Positions 1-8,570 of a DNA stretch of 64,000 bases are shown piece after piece. Within the stretch, counting starts at the first letter, position 1, and each line of letters opens with the position of its first letter. The notes beneath the pieces were generated by a model. The model was not told the origin of the DNA and ran no database searches. It was given only the letters and a program-made list of their open reading frames with translations. Where the stretch lies: contig NZ_JAQQXS010000008.1 of NCBI RefSeq assembly GCF_028595305.1, positions 124,001-188,000 on the forward strand. Direction: 5' to 3'. This DNA comes from Roseateles koreensis. GTDB taxonomy: Bacteria; Pseudomonadota; Gammaproteobacteria; Burkholderiales; Burkholderiaceae_C. A program made the position numbers and the translations under genes.

Positions 1-123
1 GCTGACGGCCAAGTTGTCAATGACGATATCGTTGTACGGCCGGCGCCCAAGCGTGGTCTTGTCCTTTGTAATCTGGACATCTTTGATCACCACGCCGTCG
101 AGCGAAACCACCAGCTTGCCCAT
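1..123 (-). CDS. FHA domain protein, N-terminal part (runs off window)
   Basis: The 41 codons visible begin MGKLVVSLDGVVIKDVQITK and continue into TTLGRRPYNDIVIDN. This is the opening of a forkhead-associated domain: a beta-strand, then the G-R-x-x-x-N-D-I segment that helps bind phosphothreonine. The gene continues beyond base 1, so length and other domains are unknown. It lies downstream of a PP2C phosphatase and a Ser/Thr kinase on the same strand, 145 bases after the phosphatase stop. FHA proteins in such modules usually read out the kinase's phosphorylation; that role is inferred from context. The 145-base gap shows no gene or clear terminator. Confidence 0.8.
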   Translation of the reverse strand, partial: MGKLVVSLDGVVIKDVQITKDKTTLGRRPYNDIVIDNLAVS

Positions 124-268
124 CTTTGACCTCAAATCCTGTTGTCATATTTGCGTCCCCGCGCCCAGCACGGCTTGGCGCCGTTTGAGCGCCACCGGAT
201 GGGATGATAGCCGCCGTTCAGCAGCCGTCGACCGGGTTTGCGATGCGTTCGACCTTGTTTGACGTCCC

Positions 269-1057
269 CTAGCGACGCCCAAACGGCCACCAAGAGCGTC
301 CTTCGGCCTTGACCTTGCCTTCGGCGCGGACAAGTACCAGTGCAATATTGTCGCGTCCGCCCATTTCATTGGCCGCGTCAATCAAGGCGCGCGCGGCCTC
401 CGAGAGCGAGGGATGGCCCAGCATCAACTGGCGCAAGGTGTCGTCGTCCAGCATGTCGGACAACCCGTCGGAGCAGAAAAGGTAAAGGTCGCCCGGCTGG
501 CAATCGTGTGGGTGCAACTCGAGCATCACAGCATCTTCGACACCCACAGCACGGGTCACCAGATTCTTGTTGCTGGAATAGACGGCCTCTTCAGGGGTCA
601 ACAAGCCCGCGTCCAGTTGCTCTTGTAGCAGCGAGTGGTCGCGTGTGATTTGCATCAACTGGCCGCCACGCAGGCGATAGGCGCGCGAGTCGCCTACGTG
701 GCCCAGCAGCAGACCTTCTTCACGGAATACACCCAGCACCAGGGTCGTGCCCATGCCGGCGTAGCGGGGGTTGGTGTTGGCGGCGTTGAAGATGGCGCGG
801 TTGGCGTTGTCGACGCAGATGTCCATGGCGCGGCGCACGTCCGCATTGCTGGCTTCGGCGCCCGATTCTTTCAGCCAGCGGCCCAACTCGGCGCGCACGA
901 AGCTGGTGAGCATCTGGCTGGCCACCTCGCCGGCGTTGTAGCCGCCCATGCCATCGGCGAGCACGGCCAAGCCGACATCTTCGTCCAGTGCCACCGAATC
1001 TTCGTTGTTGTCACGCGCGCGCCCAACATCTGTGGCGCTGAAGAACTCCAAGCTCAT
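269..1057 (-). CDS. PP2C-family Ser/Thr protein phosphatase (Stp1-like)
   Basis: This 262-residue protein carries the bacterial PP2C motifs in order: DVGRARDNNEDS near the N-terminus, ADGMGG with metal-ligand Asp35, HVGDSRAYR, SDGLSDML and a late GGRDNIALV. These Asp residues bind the Mn/Mg centre that dephosphorylates phospho-Ser/Thr. There is no membrane segment, so it should be cytosolic. Its ATG overlaps the stop of the upstream kinase by four bases (ATGA), which implies translational coupling. The obvious substrate is that kinase and its targets, probably including the FHA protein downstream. The length is normal for the minimal Stp family. Confidence 0.93.
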   Translation of the reverse strand: MSLEFFSATDVGRARDNNEDSVALDEDVGLAVLADGMGGYNAGEVASQMLTSFVRAELGRWLKESGAEASNADVRRAMDICVDNANRAIFNAANTNPRYAGMGTTLVLGVFREEGLLLGHVGDSRAYRLRGGQLMQITRDHSLLQEQLDAGLLTPEEAVYSSNKNLVTRAVGVEDAVMLELHPHDCQPGDLYLFCSDGLSDMLDDDTLRQLMLGHPSLSEAARALIDAANEMGGRDNIALVLVRAEGKVKAEGRSWWPFGRR

Positions 1058-2127
1058 TTTGCTTCTGGGTGGTTGGCTGGAGGGGGATTCTGCACCGCTT
1101 CTTTAAGATCCAAACGTACAGTTTGTGCGAAAGCCGAGTCCAATTTGACAGATTCACCGCTTGAGTCGCCACTCGGCCCCGCTGTGGGGTGCTGCGCTGC
1201 ACGGGCAGGCATCTCCAACAATACCGCAGCCAGATCCTGTGCCATCTGCTGGCCACTGCCGTAGCGCAACTCCGGGCGCTTTTCGAGCGCAAGGGCCAAG
1301 ACCAGCGCCAGGCTCTCCGGCAAGTCTGCCCGGTACAAGCGGACATCGGGCGGCGCCTCGTTGGCGATCTTGTACATCAGCTGGGCCATGGAGTCGGTTT
1401 GATGCGGCAGGCGGCCCGTCAACAATTGAAACAGCATCACACCCAATGAGTACAGATCGCTGCGCCCGTCCACCTTCAGGCCGGCCAACTGTTCGGGCGA
1501 CATGAAGGAAGGCGTTCCCAAGACCAACCCGGTGCGCGTGCGACTGCCGTCGGCAATGCGGGCGATGCCGAAATCCATGATTTTCAACACATCATTGGCG
1601 CGATTCAACATCACATTGGCGGGCTTGATGTCGCGGTGCACTACGCCCTGGCTGTGCGCGAAATCCAAGGCCAAAGCCAGTCGCTGGCCCAACCGCAATA
1701 CCTCGACGACGGACAACAAGGTGCCGGCGCGGGTGAAGTGGCTGAGGTCCTGGCCTTGCACGTATTCCATGGCAATCCAGGTGTCTTGCCCGTCGACGCC
1801 AGCGTTCAACACCTGAAGGATATCGGGGTGTTGCAAGTGGCCAGCCGCGCGGGCTTCGCGCATGAAGCGTTGGCGAACATCGGCCAGATCTTCGGCAGCA
1901 AATTCACGCTGAAGCGCCAGCCGCTTGATGGCCACAGTGCGGCCGGTTTTGCGCTCGATGGCCAAATGGACCACCGCCATCGCACCCCGGCCCAACTCAC
2001 CTTGAATGTCATAGTCCGCCAAAACCGGCCCATTGAGCGCCGAATCAGGCACTAGGGCGTTGTGGGCTTCGCCGCCGTCGGTGGCCTCGGGGCCGCGACC
2101 CAGCAGTCGTTTCCAAAATCCGCTCAT
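1054..2127 (-). CDS. Soluble Ser/Thr protein kinase (Hanks type)
   Basis: The start chosen is the ATG at 2127 (MSGFWKRLLGR), because the upstream extension reads into the TerC gene. The 357-residue product has a glycine loop (GELGRGAMAVV), catalytic lysine (VAIKRL), HRDIKPANVM catalytic loop, DFG (MDFGIA) and the APE-equivalent SPEQ. All key kinase residues are therefore present. Unlike PknB types it has no transmembrane or PASTA region; after the kinase domain there is only a short polar tail containing FAQTVRLD, which resembles an FHA-recognised threonine. It is coupled to the PP2C gene by a four-base overlap and starts 11 bases after the TerC stop. Confidence 0.93.
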   Translation of the reverse strand: MSGFWKRLLGRGPEATDGGEAHNALVPDSALNGPVLADYDIQGELGRGAMAVVHLAIERKTGRTVAIKRLALQREFAAEDLADVRQRFMREARAAGHLQHPDILQVLNAGVDGQDTWIAMEYVQGQDLSHFTRAGTLLSVVEVLRLGQRLALALDFAHSQGVVHRDIKPANVMLNRANDVLKIMDFGIARIADGSRTRTGLVLGTPSFMSPEQLAGLKVDGRSDLYSLGVMLFQLLTGRLPHQTDSMAQLMYKIANEAPPDVRLYRADLPESLALVLALALEKRPELRYGSGQQMAQDLAAVLLEMPARAAQHPTAGPSGDSSGESVKLDSAFAQTVRLDLKEAVQNPPPANHPEAK

Positions 2128-2138
2128 CAGGTGCCTTT

Positions 2139-2861
2139 TCAAGCTGCAGCACTTGGTGCAGCTTTGCGCGCTGCCAACCATTTACCCAGGACCAGCACCA
2201 GCAAAGCTCCAGCGACAGCGACGCCATATTGCTGCGCTGGCGTCGGGCCAGCGTCCCAGTTTGGCAGCCAGCGCGCGAGCGCTGGGTCGCCGATCATCAT
2301 GGAACCGGCAATCCAGCCCAACAGCATGCCACCCAGGGTGATGACAAGCGGAAAACGGTCCATCAACTTGATCACCAACTGGCTGCCCCAAACGATGATG
2401 GGAATGGACACCAGAAGACCGAAGATGACCAGCGGCATTTGATGGTCGCCGCCCGCGCCTTGGGCTGCGCCAGCAATGGCGATGACGTTGTCCAGGCTCA
2501 TCACGAAGTCCGCCACGATGACGGTCTTGACGGCGGCCCAGAGCTTGTCGCTGGCTTGAATCGCGCCATGTTCGTCCTCGTCTTCAGGGACCAGCAATTT
2601 GACGCCGATCCACAGCAGCAAGAGGGCCCCAACCAGCTTGAGATAGGGTAGGTTCAACAGCGTCAGCGCGAAGAAAATCAACACCACCCGCAGCACGATG
2701 GCGCCGGCGGTTCCCCACAAAATGCCCTGTGTGCGCTGGGTATCTGGCAATTTGCGACAAGCCAGCGCGATGACAACGGCGTTGTCGCCGCCCAGCAGGA
2801 TGTCGATCATGATGATTTGACCGACGGCCAGCCAGAATTCAGGGGTTAGGAAATTTTCCAT
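2139..2861 (-). CDS. TerC/YjbE-type integral membrane protein
   Basis: A 240-residue polytopic protein that starts MENFLTPEFW and has the TerC hallmark segments DILLGGDNAVVIALA and ADFVMSLDNVIAIAGAA. Each carries an acidic residue and Asn inside a membrane helix. Family members export manganese or protect against tellurite and metal stress; the substrate here is unknown. About seven hydrophobic segments are visible. It heads the kinase-phosphatase-FHA run, which suggests co-transcription. Unlike the second TerC-family gene in this window (near 45.8 kb), no yybP-ykoY riboswitch is visible upstream. Confidence 0.88.
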   Translation of the reverse strand: MENFLTPEFWLAVGQIIMIDILLGGDNAVVIALACRKLPDTQRTQGILWGTAGAIVLRVVLIFFALTLLNLPYLKLVGALLLLWIGVKLLVPEDEDEHGAIQASDKLWAAVKTVIVADFVMSLDNVIAIAGAAQGAGGDHQMPLVIFGLLVSIPIIVWGSQLVIKLMDRFPLVITLGGMLLGWIAGSMMIGDPALARWLPNWDAGPTPAQQYGVAVAGALLVLVLGKWLAARKAAPSAAA

Positions 2862-2927
2862 GCAGCGAATGAAGATGAACCTTGGCCACTATACCGAGGG
2901 CGTCAAGGTACCCGGCGAGCAGCCATG

Positions 2928-2954
2928 AAAAAAGGGACCGAAGCCCCTTTTTTT
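2928..2954 (-). terminator. Rho-independent terminator after sucCD
   Basis: On the minus strand an A-run and GGGG precede a CTTCGGT loop, then CCC followed by six T. The stem (AAAAAAGGG against CCCTTTTTT) ends in a T-tract, and the TTCG-like loop is typical of strong intrinsic terminators. It sits 45 bases beyond the sucD stop and ahead of the TerC gene. The A-rich side means it may also work weakly on the plus strand. Confidence 0.85.
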
Positions 2955-2998
2955 GCACTCGCTCCAGGCGGTGAAGCCCGGGAACTTCGTTGACAGCT

Positions 2999-3892
2999 TT
3001 ACAGCAAGCCCTTGAGCAGCTTGGCCATTTCCGAAGGATTGCGGGTGATGGTGAAACCACACTCTTCCATGATCGCCAGCTTGGCATCAGCCGTGTCGGC
3101 GCCACCGGAGATCAAGGCACCTGCGTGGCCCATGCGCTTGCCGGCAGGAGCCGTCACGCCAGCGATGAAGCCGACCACGGGCTTCTTCATGTTCAGCTTG
3201 CACCAGCGAGCGGCTTCAGCCTCGTCCGGTCCGCCGATCTCACCGATCATGATGACGGCGTCAGTATCCGGATCGTCGTTGAAGGCTTGCATCACGTCGA
3301 TGTGCTTCAGGCCGTTGATCGGGTCGCCACCGATGCCGACAGCCGAAGACTGGCCCAGGCCGATTTCGGTCAGCTGTGCCACGGCTTCATACGTCAGGGT
3401 GCCCGAGCGCGAAACCACGCCGATGCGACCCTTGCGGTGGATGTGGCCGGGCATGATGCCGATCTTGATTTCTTCGGGCGTGATCAGGCCGGGGCAGTTG
3501 GGGCCCAGCAGCAGGGTGCGCTTGCCACCGGCGGCTTCCTTGGCCTTCATCTTGTTGCGCACTTCCAGCATGTCACGGACGGGGATGCCTTCGGTGATGC
3601 AGATGGCCAGGTCCAGATCGGCTTCAACAGCTTCCCAGATGGCGGCAGCAGCGCCGGCGGGCGGCACGTAGATCACCGACACGGTGGCGCCGGTCTGGTG
3701 CGCGGCTTCCTTGACGGTGGCGTAGATTGGGATGTCCGAGAACTTCTCGCCCGCCTTCTTGGGGTTCACGCCGGCGACAAAGGCGTTCTTGCCGTTCGCA
3801 TAGGCTTGGCAGCCCAGGGTGTGGAATTGACCGGTCTTGCCCGTGATGCCCTGGGTGATGACCTTGGTGTCTTTATTGATGTAGATGCTCAT
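2999..3892 (-). CDS. sucD: Succinyl-CoA synthetase alpha subunit
   Basis: This 297-residue protein is the CoA-binding and phosphohistidine subunit of the TCA-cycle enzyme that interconverts succinyl-CoA and succinate with NTP formation. It starts MSIYINKDTKVITQGITGK. The N-terminal Rossmann CoA-binding domain has GKTGQFHT, then GPNCPGLI follows. The active-site histidine lies in KRMGHAGALISGG (His256 by my count). Length is typical of the family. It follows sucC on the same strand after 33 bases and is closed by the terminator at 2928-2954. Confidence 0.98.
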   Translation of the reverse strand: MSIYINKDTKVITQGITGKTGQFHTLGCQAYANGKNAFVAGVNPKKAGEKFSDIPIYATVKEAAHQTGATVSVIYVPPAGAAAAIWEAVEADLDLAICITEGIPVRDMLEVRNKMKAKEAAGGKRTLLLGPNCPGLITPEEIKIGIMPGHIHRKGRIGVVSRSGTLTYEAVAQLTEIGLGQSSAVGIGGDPINGLKHIDVMQAFNDDPDTDAVIMIGEIGGPDEAEAARWCKLNMKKPVVGFIAGVTAPAGKRMGHAGALISGGADTADAKLAIMEECGFTITRNPSEMAKLLKGLL

Positions 3893-3925
3893 ATTCGTAT
3901 TCCTTGCTGGTCAGCAGTCAGGCGT

Positions 3926-5086
3926 TTAGGCGACAGCGGCGACGATCTTGGTCGCGGCTTCGGCCATCGAGTCGGCGGCAATGATGGGCAGGCCGGAGTC
4001 GGCCAGCATCTTCTTGCCCAGCTCTTCGTTGGTGCCCTTCATGCGAACGACCAGCGGCACGGACAGGTTCACGGCCTTGCAAGCGGTGATCACGCCTTCG
4101 GCGATGGTGTCGCATTTCATGATGCCGCCGAAGATGTTGACCAGAATGCCCTTGACTTCAGGGTTCTTCAACATGATCTTGAAGGCTTCAGTGACCTTCT
4201 CGGCTGTGGCGCCACCGCCCACGTCCAGGAAGTTGGCCGGCTCGCCGCCGAACAGCTTGATGGTGTCCATGGTGGCCATGGCCAAGCCAGCGCCGTTCAC
4301 CAAGCAGCCGATATTGCCGTCCAGCGAGATGTAAGCCAGGTCGAACTTGGAGGCTTCCACTTCGGCCGGATCTTCTTCGTCCAGGTCGCGGTAGGCGACG
4401 ATTTCTGGATGACGGAACAAGGCGTTGGCGTCGAAGTTGAACTTGGCGTCCAGGGCGATCAGATTGCCCTTGGAATCGCAGTTCAGCGGGTTGATTTCAA
4501 CCAGCGATGCGTCGGTGTCCATGTAGCACTTGTAGAGCTTGGCAAACAGGTCGACGGCTTGGTCCACCGAAGCGCCGGTCAGGCCGATGGCCGCAGCAAT
4601 CTTCTTCGATTGATCGGCGGTCAGGCCGGTCAGCGGATCGATCATCTCGGTGATGATCTTCTCGGGGGTGGAGTGAGCCACTTCCTCGATGTCCATGCCG
4701 CCTTCGCTCGAAGCGATGAAGGCTACCTTTTGCGTGCCACGGTCGGTCACCAGAGAAACGTAGAGTTCCTTCTTGATGTCGGCGCCGTCTTCGATGTAGA
4801 GGCGACGCACCTTCTGGCCTTCGGGGCCGGTTTGGTGCGTGATCAACTGCATGCCCAGAATCTCTTCGGACAGCTTCTTGACGTCTTCCAGCGAACGGCC
4901 CAGCTTGACGCCGCCGCCCTTGCCACGGCCACCGGCGTGGATTTGTGCCTTCACGACCCAGACCGGGCCGCCCAGCTTTTGTGCGGCTTCAACCGCTTCT
5001 TGCACCGTGAAAGCCGCATGGCCACGCGGCACCGGCACTCCGAATTGGCGCAGGATTTCCTTGGCCTGGTACTCGTGAATCTTCAT
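3926..5086 (-). CDS. sucC: Succinyl-CoA synthetase beta subunit
   Basis: The start is the ATG at 5086 ([20 protein letters not shown]), the universal N-terminus of SucC; longer readings only add unrelated residues. The 386-residue protein has an ATP-grasp domain ([11 protein letters not shown], then VEINPL near the metal site) and a C-terminal CoA-ligase domain with GGGA and NIFGGI. It grasps the nucleotide and pairs with SucD in the cytosolic heterotetramer or heterodimer. sucC precedes sucD in one operon, the usual order. Confidence 0.98.
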   Translation of the reverse strand: MKIHEYQAKEILRQFGVPVPRGHAAFTVQEAVEAAQKLGGPVWVVKAQIHAGGRGKGGGVKLGRSLEDVKKLSEEILGMQLITHQTGPEGQKVRRLYIEDGADIKKELYVSLVTDRGTQKVAFIASSEGGMDIEEVAHSTPEKIITEMIDPLTGLTADQSKKIAAAIGLTGASVDQAVDLFAKLYKCYMDTDASLVEINPLNCDSKGNLIALDAKFNFDANALFRHPEIVAYRDLDEEDPAEVEASKFDLAYISLDGNIGCLVNGAGLAMATMDTIKLFGGEPANFLDVGGGATAEKVTEAFKIMLKNPEVKGILVNIFGGIMKCDTIAEGVITACKAVNLSVPLVVRMKGTNEELGKKMLADSGLPIIAADSMAEAATKIVAAVA

Positions 5087-5111
5087 AGGGTTCTCACTTT
5101 TATGGGGAGGG

Positions 5112-5714
5112 TCAGAAAGAGGACGCAGGCGTCGCCAGAGGCTCGGTGGCCGTGGCCACCTCTGCCGACTTGCGATACCAGCGAGGGTAATGAGTCTGGA
5201 CGATCTCGCCATCACGCCGCAAGGCATGACAGCGATCGATTTGGAATGGCGCACTGCCGTCGGCCCGGCCTTCTTGGGTGTCGATCACCACGCCTGCAAA
5301 GGCCTGAATCACCGCAGTGGGCAAAATTTGACACAGTTCGGTCAGGTGCGTGCAGGCCTTGACGCCGCCGACGCGGTCTTTGACACCCAGGCGAAAGCCG
5401 TGGAGTAGATTCAAGCCCACCAGCTTTTTGTAGACATCGCCATGCTGGTCGCAGGTGCCGGGATAGGGCATTCCTAGCGTGCGGGAGTTGGCTTCGAGAA
5501 TGGTGAGGTGTGCGTCGACGACCAAGCTCAGCAGCATGTCGTGGATCGGCTCACCCGCAGGGCGAACGCCACCGGCCAAGGCCATATCTTGTGTCTTGGT
5601 ATCCACCAACCGGGCTTCAACGTCATACAACTGGTCATCGCGCGCAAAAATTTGCACGTCAATGGCGCGGCGGTGTATCAGACGGCGCGAGGGGGTGGAA
5701 GGGGGTGGAAACAT
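5112..5714 (-). CDS. DUF2889 domain-containing protein
   Basis: A protein of about 200 residues, starting [20 protein letters not shown] if the ATG at 5714 is used. An ATG four codons upstream (5726) is equally possible; neither has a clear ribosome site. Recognisable DUF2889 signatures are the ARLVDTK segment, [21 protein letters not shown] and [13 protein letters not shown]. The biochemical role of the family is not established. Members are common beside fatty-acid or housekeeping genes in Burkholderiales. It precedes sucC by 25 bases on the same strand and may be co-transcribed with it. Confidence 0.85.
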   Translation of the reverse strand: MFPPPSTPSRRLIHRRAIDVQIFARDDQLYDVEARLVDTKTQDMALAGGVRPAGEPIHDMLLSLVVDAHLTILEANSRTLGMPYPGTCDQHGDVYKKLVGLNLLHGFRLGVKDRVGGVKACTHLTELCQILPTAVIQAFAGVVIDTQEGRADGSAPFQIDRCHALRRDGEIVQTHYPRWYRKSAEVATATEPLATPASSF

Positions 5715-5828
5715 GGGCAACAACATCAATGGCGCAGCGCCCAGCCGCCAGAACCACATCCTGACACGGGGCGCAACACAGGGCAGCAATGTAACATGTT
5801 GCGCTGCCGCAAGCCTTTCACGAGACTT

Positions 5829-6485
5829 TCAAGCGTGCAGACCCGCCAACCCTCCGTGGGTTGGACTTGAGCGAGCAGCGGGTTCCACGGCTTCGTCCTT
5901 GGCCCGTGCTTGAACTTGTCGCAACACCTGATTCACGAGTTCTGGTGAAAATCCGCGTTGTACCAAAAAACGTGTGTGTTTGACGCGTTCTGACAACTGT
6001 TCGGCACTGTTGTTGAATTTTGCCGGCCGGGTGGCTGTCTCGTCTGGGCCGCTGAGGCGACTGCCGAATTTTCGACGCCAAACCTCCATGGCGCGATCAA
6101 ATTCACTGGCTTTGAGCTCATTCAGATAATCTGGGCTGAGACTCAACCCATGTTGCGCCAACTCTTGTTTGATACGGGTGGTGCCCCATCGACGGCTGCG
6201 GGCATTGACGCGCGACTCGACAAACCGTTGCTCATCCAGATAGCCCTGGCTTTGCAAACAGAGCAGCAAGGCGTCTACGGCCTCTGCAATGGCAGGCGGC
6301 GAGTCAGCGTCCGCGGGGCCAGGATCGTCCTCATCAACATTTGGTGTGACCTCATGGCGAAGTCGCAAGGACTCGATGCGCAGTAGCTTGCGACGCAACT
6401 CCGCCACGCTGTGCTCCCGCTGCGCCAACAGGGCGATGGCCCGGGCCTTCAAAGACAAAGGCTTGGATTTCATTGTTGGCGCCAT
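5829..6485 (-). CDS. recX: RecX, RecA regulatory protein
   Basis: This 218-residue protein lies directly downstream of recA on the same strand. It shows the RecX tandem three-helix pattern: LKARAIALLAQREHSVAELRRKL, then GYLDEQRFVESRVNARSRRWGTTRIKQELAQHGLS, and a third repeat before the C-terminus. RecX caps or destabilises RecA filaments and restrains recombination and the SOS response. It is longer than E. coli RecX because of an acidic insert (around NVDEDDPGPADADSP) and a C-terminal tail. An internal ATG at 6473 is an alternative start. Intact recA-recX order supports the call. Confidence 0.92.
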   Translation of the reverse strand: MAPTMKSKPLSLKARAIALLAQREHSVAELRRKLLRIESLRLRHEVTPNVDEDDPGPADADSPPAIAEAVDALLLCLQSQGYLDEQRFVESRVNARSRRWGTTRIKQELAQHGLSLSPDYLNELKASEFDRAMEVWRRKFGSRLSGPDETATRPAKFNNSAEQLSERVKHTRFLVQRGFSPELVNQVLRQVQARAKDEAVEPAARSSPTHGGLAGLHA

Positions 6486-6565
6486 TCAATACTGTTCAAT
6501 ACAGGTACAGGCCCTTGGCGGGAGGGGGGGGCGTGTCGCGATGCACAAGCCTCGCGAGCAAGTCC

Positions 6566-7606
6566 TTACGCGCCTTGCACTTCGGCCAAGAGCGGCACGC
6601 CCAGGGAGTCGCGCACCTTGTTCTCGATTTCTCGGGCAACGTCAGGGTTCTCGCGCAGGAACTCGCGGGCGTTGTCCTTGCCTTGGCCAATCTTTTCGCC
6701 GTTGTAGGCGTACCAGGAGCCTGACTTCTCAACCACCTTGGCAACCACGCCCATGTCGATGATTTCACCCTCGCGGCTAATGCCTTCACCGTAGAGGATG
6801 TCGAATTCCGCGGTCTTGAAGGGCGAGGCTACTTTGTTCTTCACCACCTTGACCTTGGTCTCGCTGCCAATGACTTCATCGCCCTTCTTGATGGATCCGA
6901 TACGGCGGATGTCCAGACGCACGGAGGCGTAGAACTTCAGCGCATTGCCGCCGGTGGTGGTTTCAGGGCTGCCAAACATCACGCCGATCTTCATGCGGAT
7001 TTGGTTGATGAAGATGACCATGCAGTTGGTCTTCTTGATGGTGGCTGTCAGCTTGCGCAGGGCTTGGCTCATCAGGCGAGCCTGCAGGCCGGGCAGGGAG
7101 TCGCCCATTTCACCTTCAAGCTCGGCCTTGGGGGTTAGCGCGGCGACCGAGTCGACCACGATCAAGTCCACGGAGCCGGAGCGCACCAGCGCATCAACGA
7201 TTTCAAGGGCTTGTTCGCCGGTGTCAGGTTGGCTGATCAGCAGGTCTTGCAGATTGACGCCCAATTTTTGCGCGTACTGGATGTCCAGGGCATGCTCGGC
7301 GTCAATGAAGGCGCACACGCCGCTGACTTTTTGCATTTCAGCAATGACTTGCAGGGTCAGGGTCGTTTTGCCAGAAGATTCAGGACCGTAGATTTCGACC
7401 ACCCGGCCGCGTGGAAGGCCGCCAACGCCCAAGGCAATGTCCAGGCCCAGAGAGCCGGTGGAAACCACTTGAATGTCTTCAATCACCTCGCCTTCGCCCA
7501 GGCGCATGATGGACCCCTTGCCAAATTGCTTTTCAATTTGTGACAGGGCGGCTTGCAGGGCCTTGGCTTTTTCGGTGTTGATGGTGGGCTTGACGGGGGC
7601 GTCCAT
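6566..7606 (-). CDS. recA: Recombinase RecA
   Basis: The start is the ATG at 7606 ([15 protein letters not shown]), preceded by a clear AAGAGGAGAAA ribosome site; the longer reading uses a non-ATG codon across the promoter. The 346-residue protein has Walker [10 protein letters not shown], Walker [11 protein letters not shown], the L2-adjacent [17 protein letters not shown] segment and a normal acidic C-terminal domain. It polymerises on single-stranded DNA, catalyses strand exchange and triggers LexA self-cleavage. A LexA box lies about 40 bases upstream of the start, so it should be SOS-inducible. Confidence 0.99.
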   Translation of the reverse strand: MDAPVKPTINTEKAKALQAALSQIEKQFGKGSIMRLGEGEVIEDIQVVSTGSLGLDIALGVGGLPRGRVVEIYGPESSGKTTLTLQVIAEMQKVSGVCAFIDAEHALDIQYAQKLGVNLQDLLISQPDTGEQALEIVDALVRSGSVDLIVVDSVAALTPKAELEGEMGDSLPGLQARLMSQALRKLTATIKKTNCMVIFINQIRMKIGVMFGSPETTTGGNALKFYASVRLDIRRIGSIKKGDEVIGSETKVKVVKNKVASPFKTAEFDILYGEGISREGEIIDMGVVAKVVEKSGSWYAYNGEKIGQGKDNAREFLRENPDVAREIENKVRDSLGVPLLAEVQGA

Positions 7607-7631
7607 GTGTTTCTCCTCTTGGGCTGGCCGG

Positions 7632-7660
7632 ATTATGGCGCAATCTGTATGTTTGTACAG
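7632..7660 (-). promoter_or_regulatory. recA promoter with LexA (SOS) box
   Basis: Bases 7645-7660 read CTGTATGTTTGTACAG, an exact CTGT-N8-ACAG match to the LexA operator. On the minus strand a CATAAT (7632-7637) is a good -10, and the operator covers the -35 region, as in other recA genes. The spacing to the recA start and ribosome site is natural. LexA binding here would block polymerase until SOS induction. Confidence 0.9.
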
Positions 7661-7853
7661 TACTTTTGTTGAGCTGCGCAATGTGGGCGCAAATTTCTAG
7701 GTTGCGAATTTCGGCATGAAGTTTTTTCGCAGTGGTCTCATCGTAGGTGGACACTCGCTCATGGGATGAGCCAGCGCAAACCGGTCAAAAAAATTTCCTG
7801 GCGCAACTCCCTAGAATGCACCTACAAGAACGCTGTGACATACGGAGACTTCG

Positions 7854-8525
7854 ATGCGCATCCTGATTGCGGAAGATGACCAGGTGTTGGCCGATGCGCT
7901 GTTGCGCTCGTTGCGGGCCTCCGGCTATGCGGTGGACCAGGTGGGCAGTGGGACCGAGGCGGATGCCGCACTGGCTTCGCATGAGTTTGATCTGGTGATT
8001 CTGGACCTGGGGCTGCCTCGCCTGCATGGCCTGGAGGTGTTGCGCAAGCTGCGCGCGCGCGGGTCGTCCATGCCGGTGCTGATCTTGACCGCCGCTGACA
8101 GCGTCGAGCAACGGGTCAAAGGCTTGGATCTCGGTGCGGACGATTACATGGCCAAGCCTTTTTCCTTGCAGGAGCTGGAGGCGCGAGTGCGGGCCCTTAC
8201 TCGACGGGGTCTGGGCACGGCGTCCAGCATCATCAAACACGGGCCTTTGTCTTTCGACGCCACGGGCCGTGTCGCCTACATCAACGAGCAGATGGTGGAG
8301 TTGTCAGCGCGCGAGCTGAGCCTGCTGGAGGTGCTGCTGCAGCGAGCTGGCCGGCTGGTCAGCAAAGACCAGTTGGTGGAGCGCTTGTGTGAGTGGGGCG
8401 AGGAGGTGAGCAACAACGCCATCGAGGTGTATATCCACCGCCTGCGCAAGAAGATCGAGCAGGGGCCGATTCGCATCGCCACGGTGCGCGGCCTGGGCTA
8501 CTGCCTGGAAAAGATCCCGGGTTGA
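7854..8525 (+). CDS. OmpR-family response regulator (TctD/QseB-like)
   Basis: A 223-residue regulator: receiver domain with acidic pocket AEDD, phosphoacceptor Asp51 (LVILDLGLP) and KPFSLQELEAR switch lysine, then a winged helix (VYIHRLRKKIE, TVRGLGYCLE). It divides from recA by about 250 bases and transcribes the other way. The partner sensor starts 45 bases downstream. The sequence style matches TctD and QseB regulators; since no tctCBA transporter is next to it, the target genes are not known from this window. Confidence 0.93.
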   Translation: MRILIAEDDQVLADALLRSLRASGYAVDQVGSGTEADAALASHEFDLVILDLGLPRLHGLEVLRKLRARGSSMPVLILTAADSVEQRVKGLDLGADDYMAKPFSLQELEARVRALTRRGLGTASSIIKHGPLSFDATGRVAYINEQMVELSARELSLLEVLLQRAGRLVSKDQLVERLCEWGEEVSNNAIEVYIHRLRKKIEQGPIRIATVRGLGYCLEKIPG

Positions 8526-8570
8526 TGTTGCACTCCCGCCCGTTGGTCGGCTGCTTCTCTGGGTCAAAAA

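Noticed and set aside
2990-5362. A 790-codon open frame on the plus strand
   Set aside because: It is the antisense of sucD-sucC, whose products are unmistakable; the frame stays open through GC-rich codon bias.
6492-6504. CTGTTCAATACAG between recA and recX as a second LexA box
   Set aside because: The spacer is 5 bases rather than 8, so it does not fit the LexA operator found ahead of recA.
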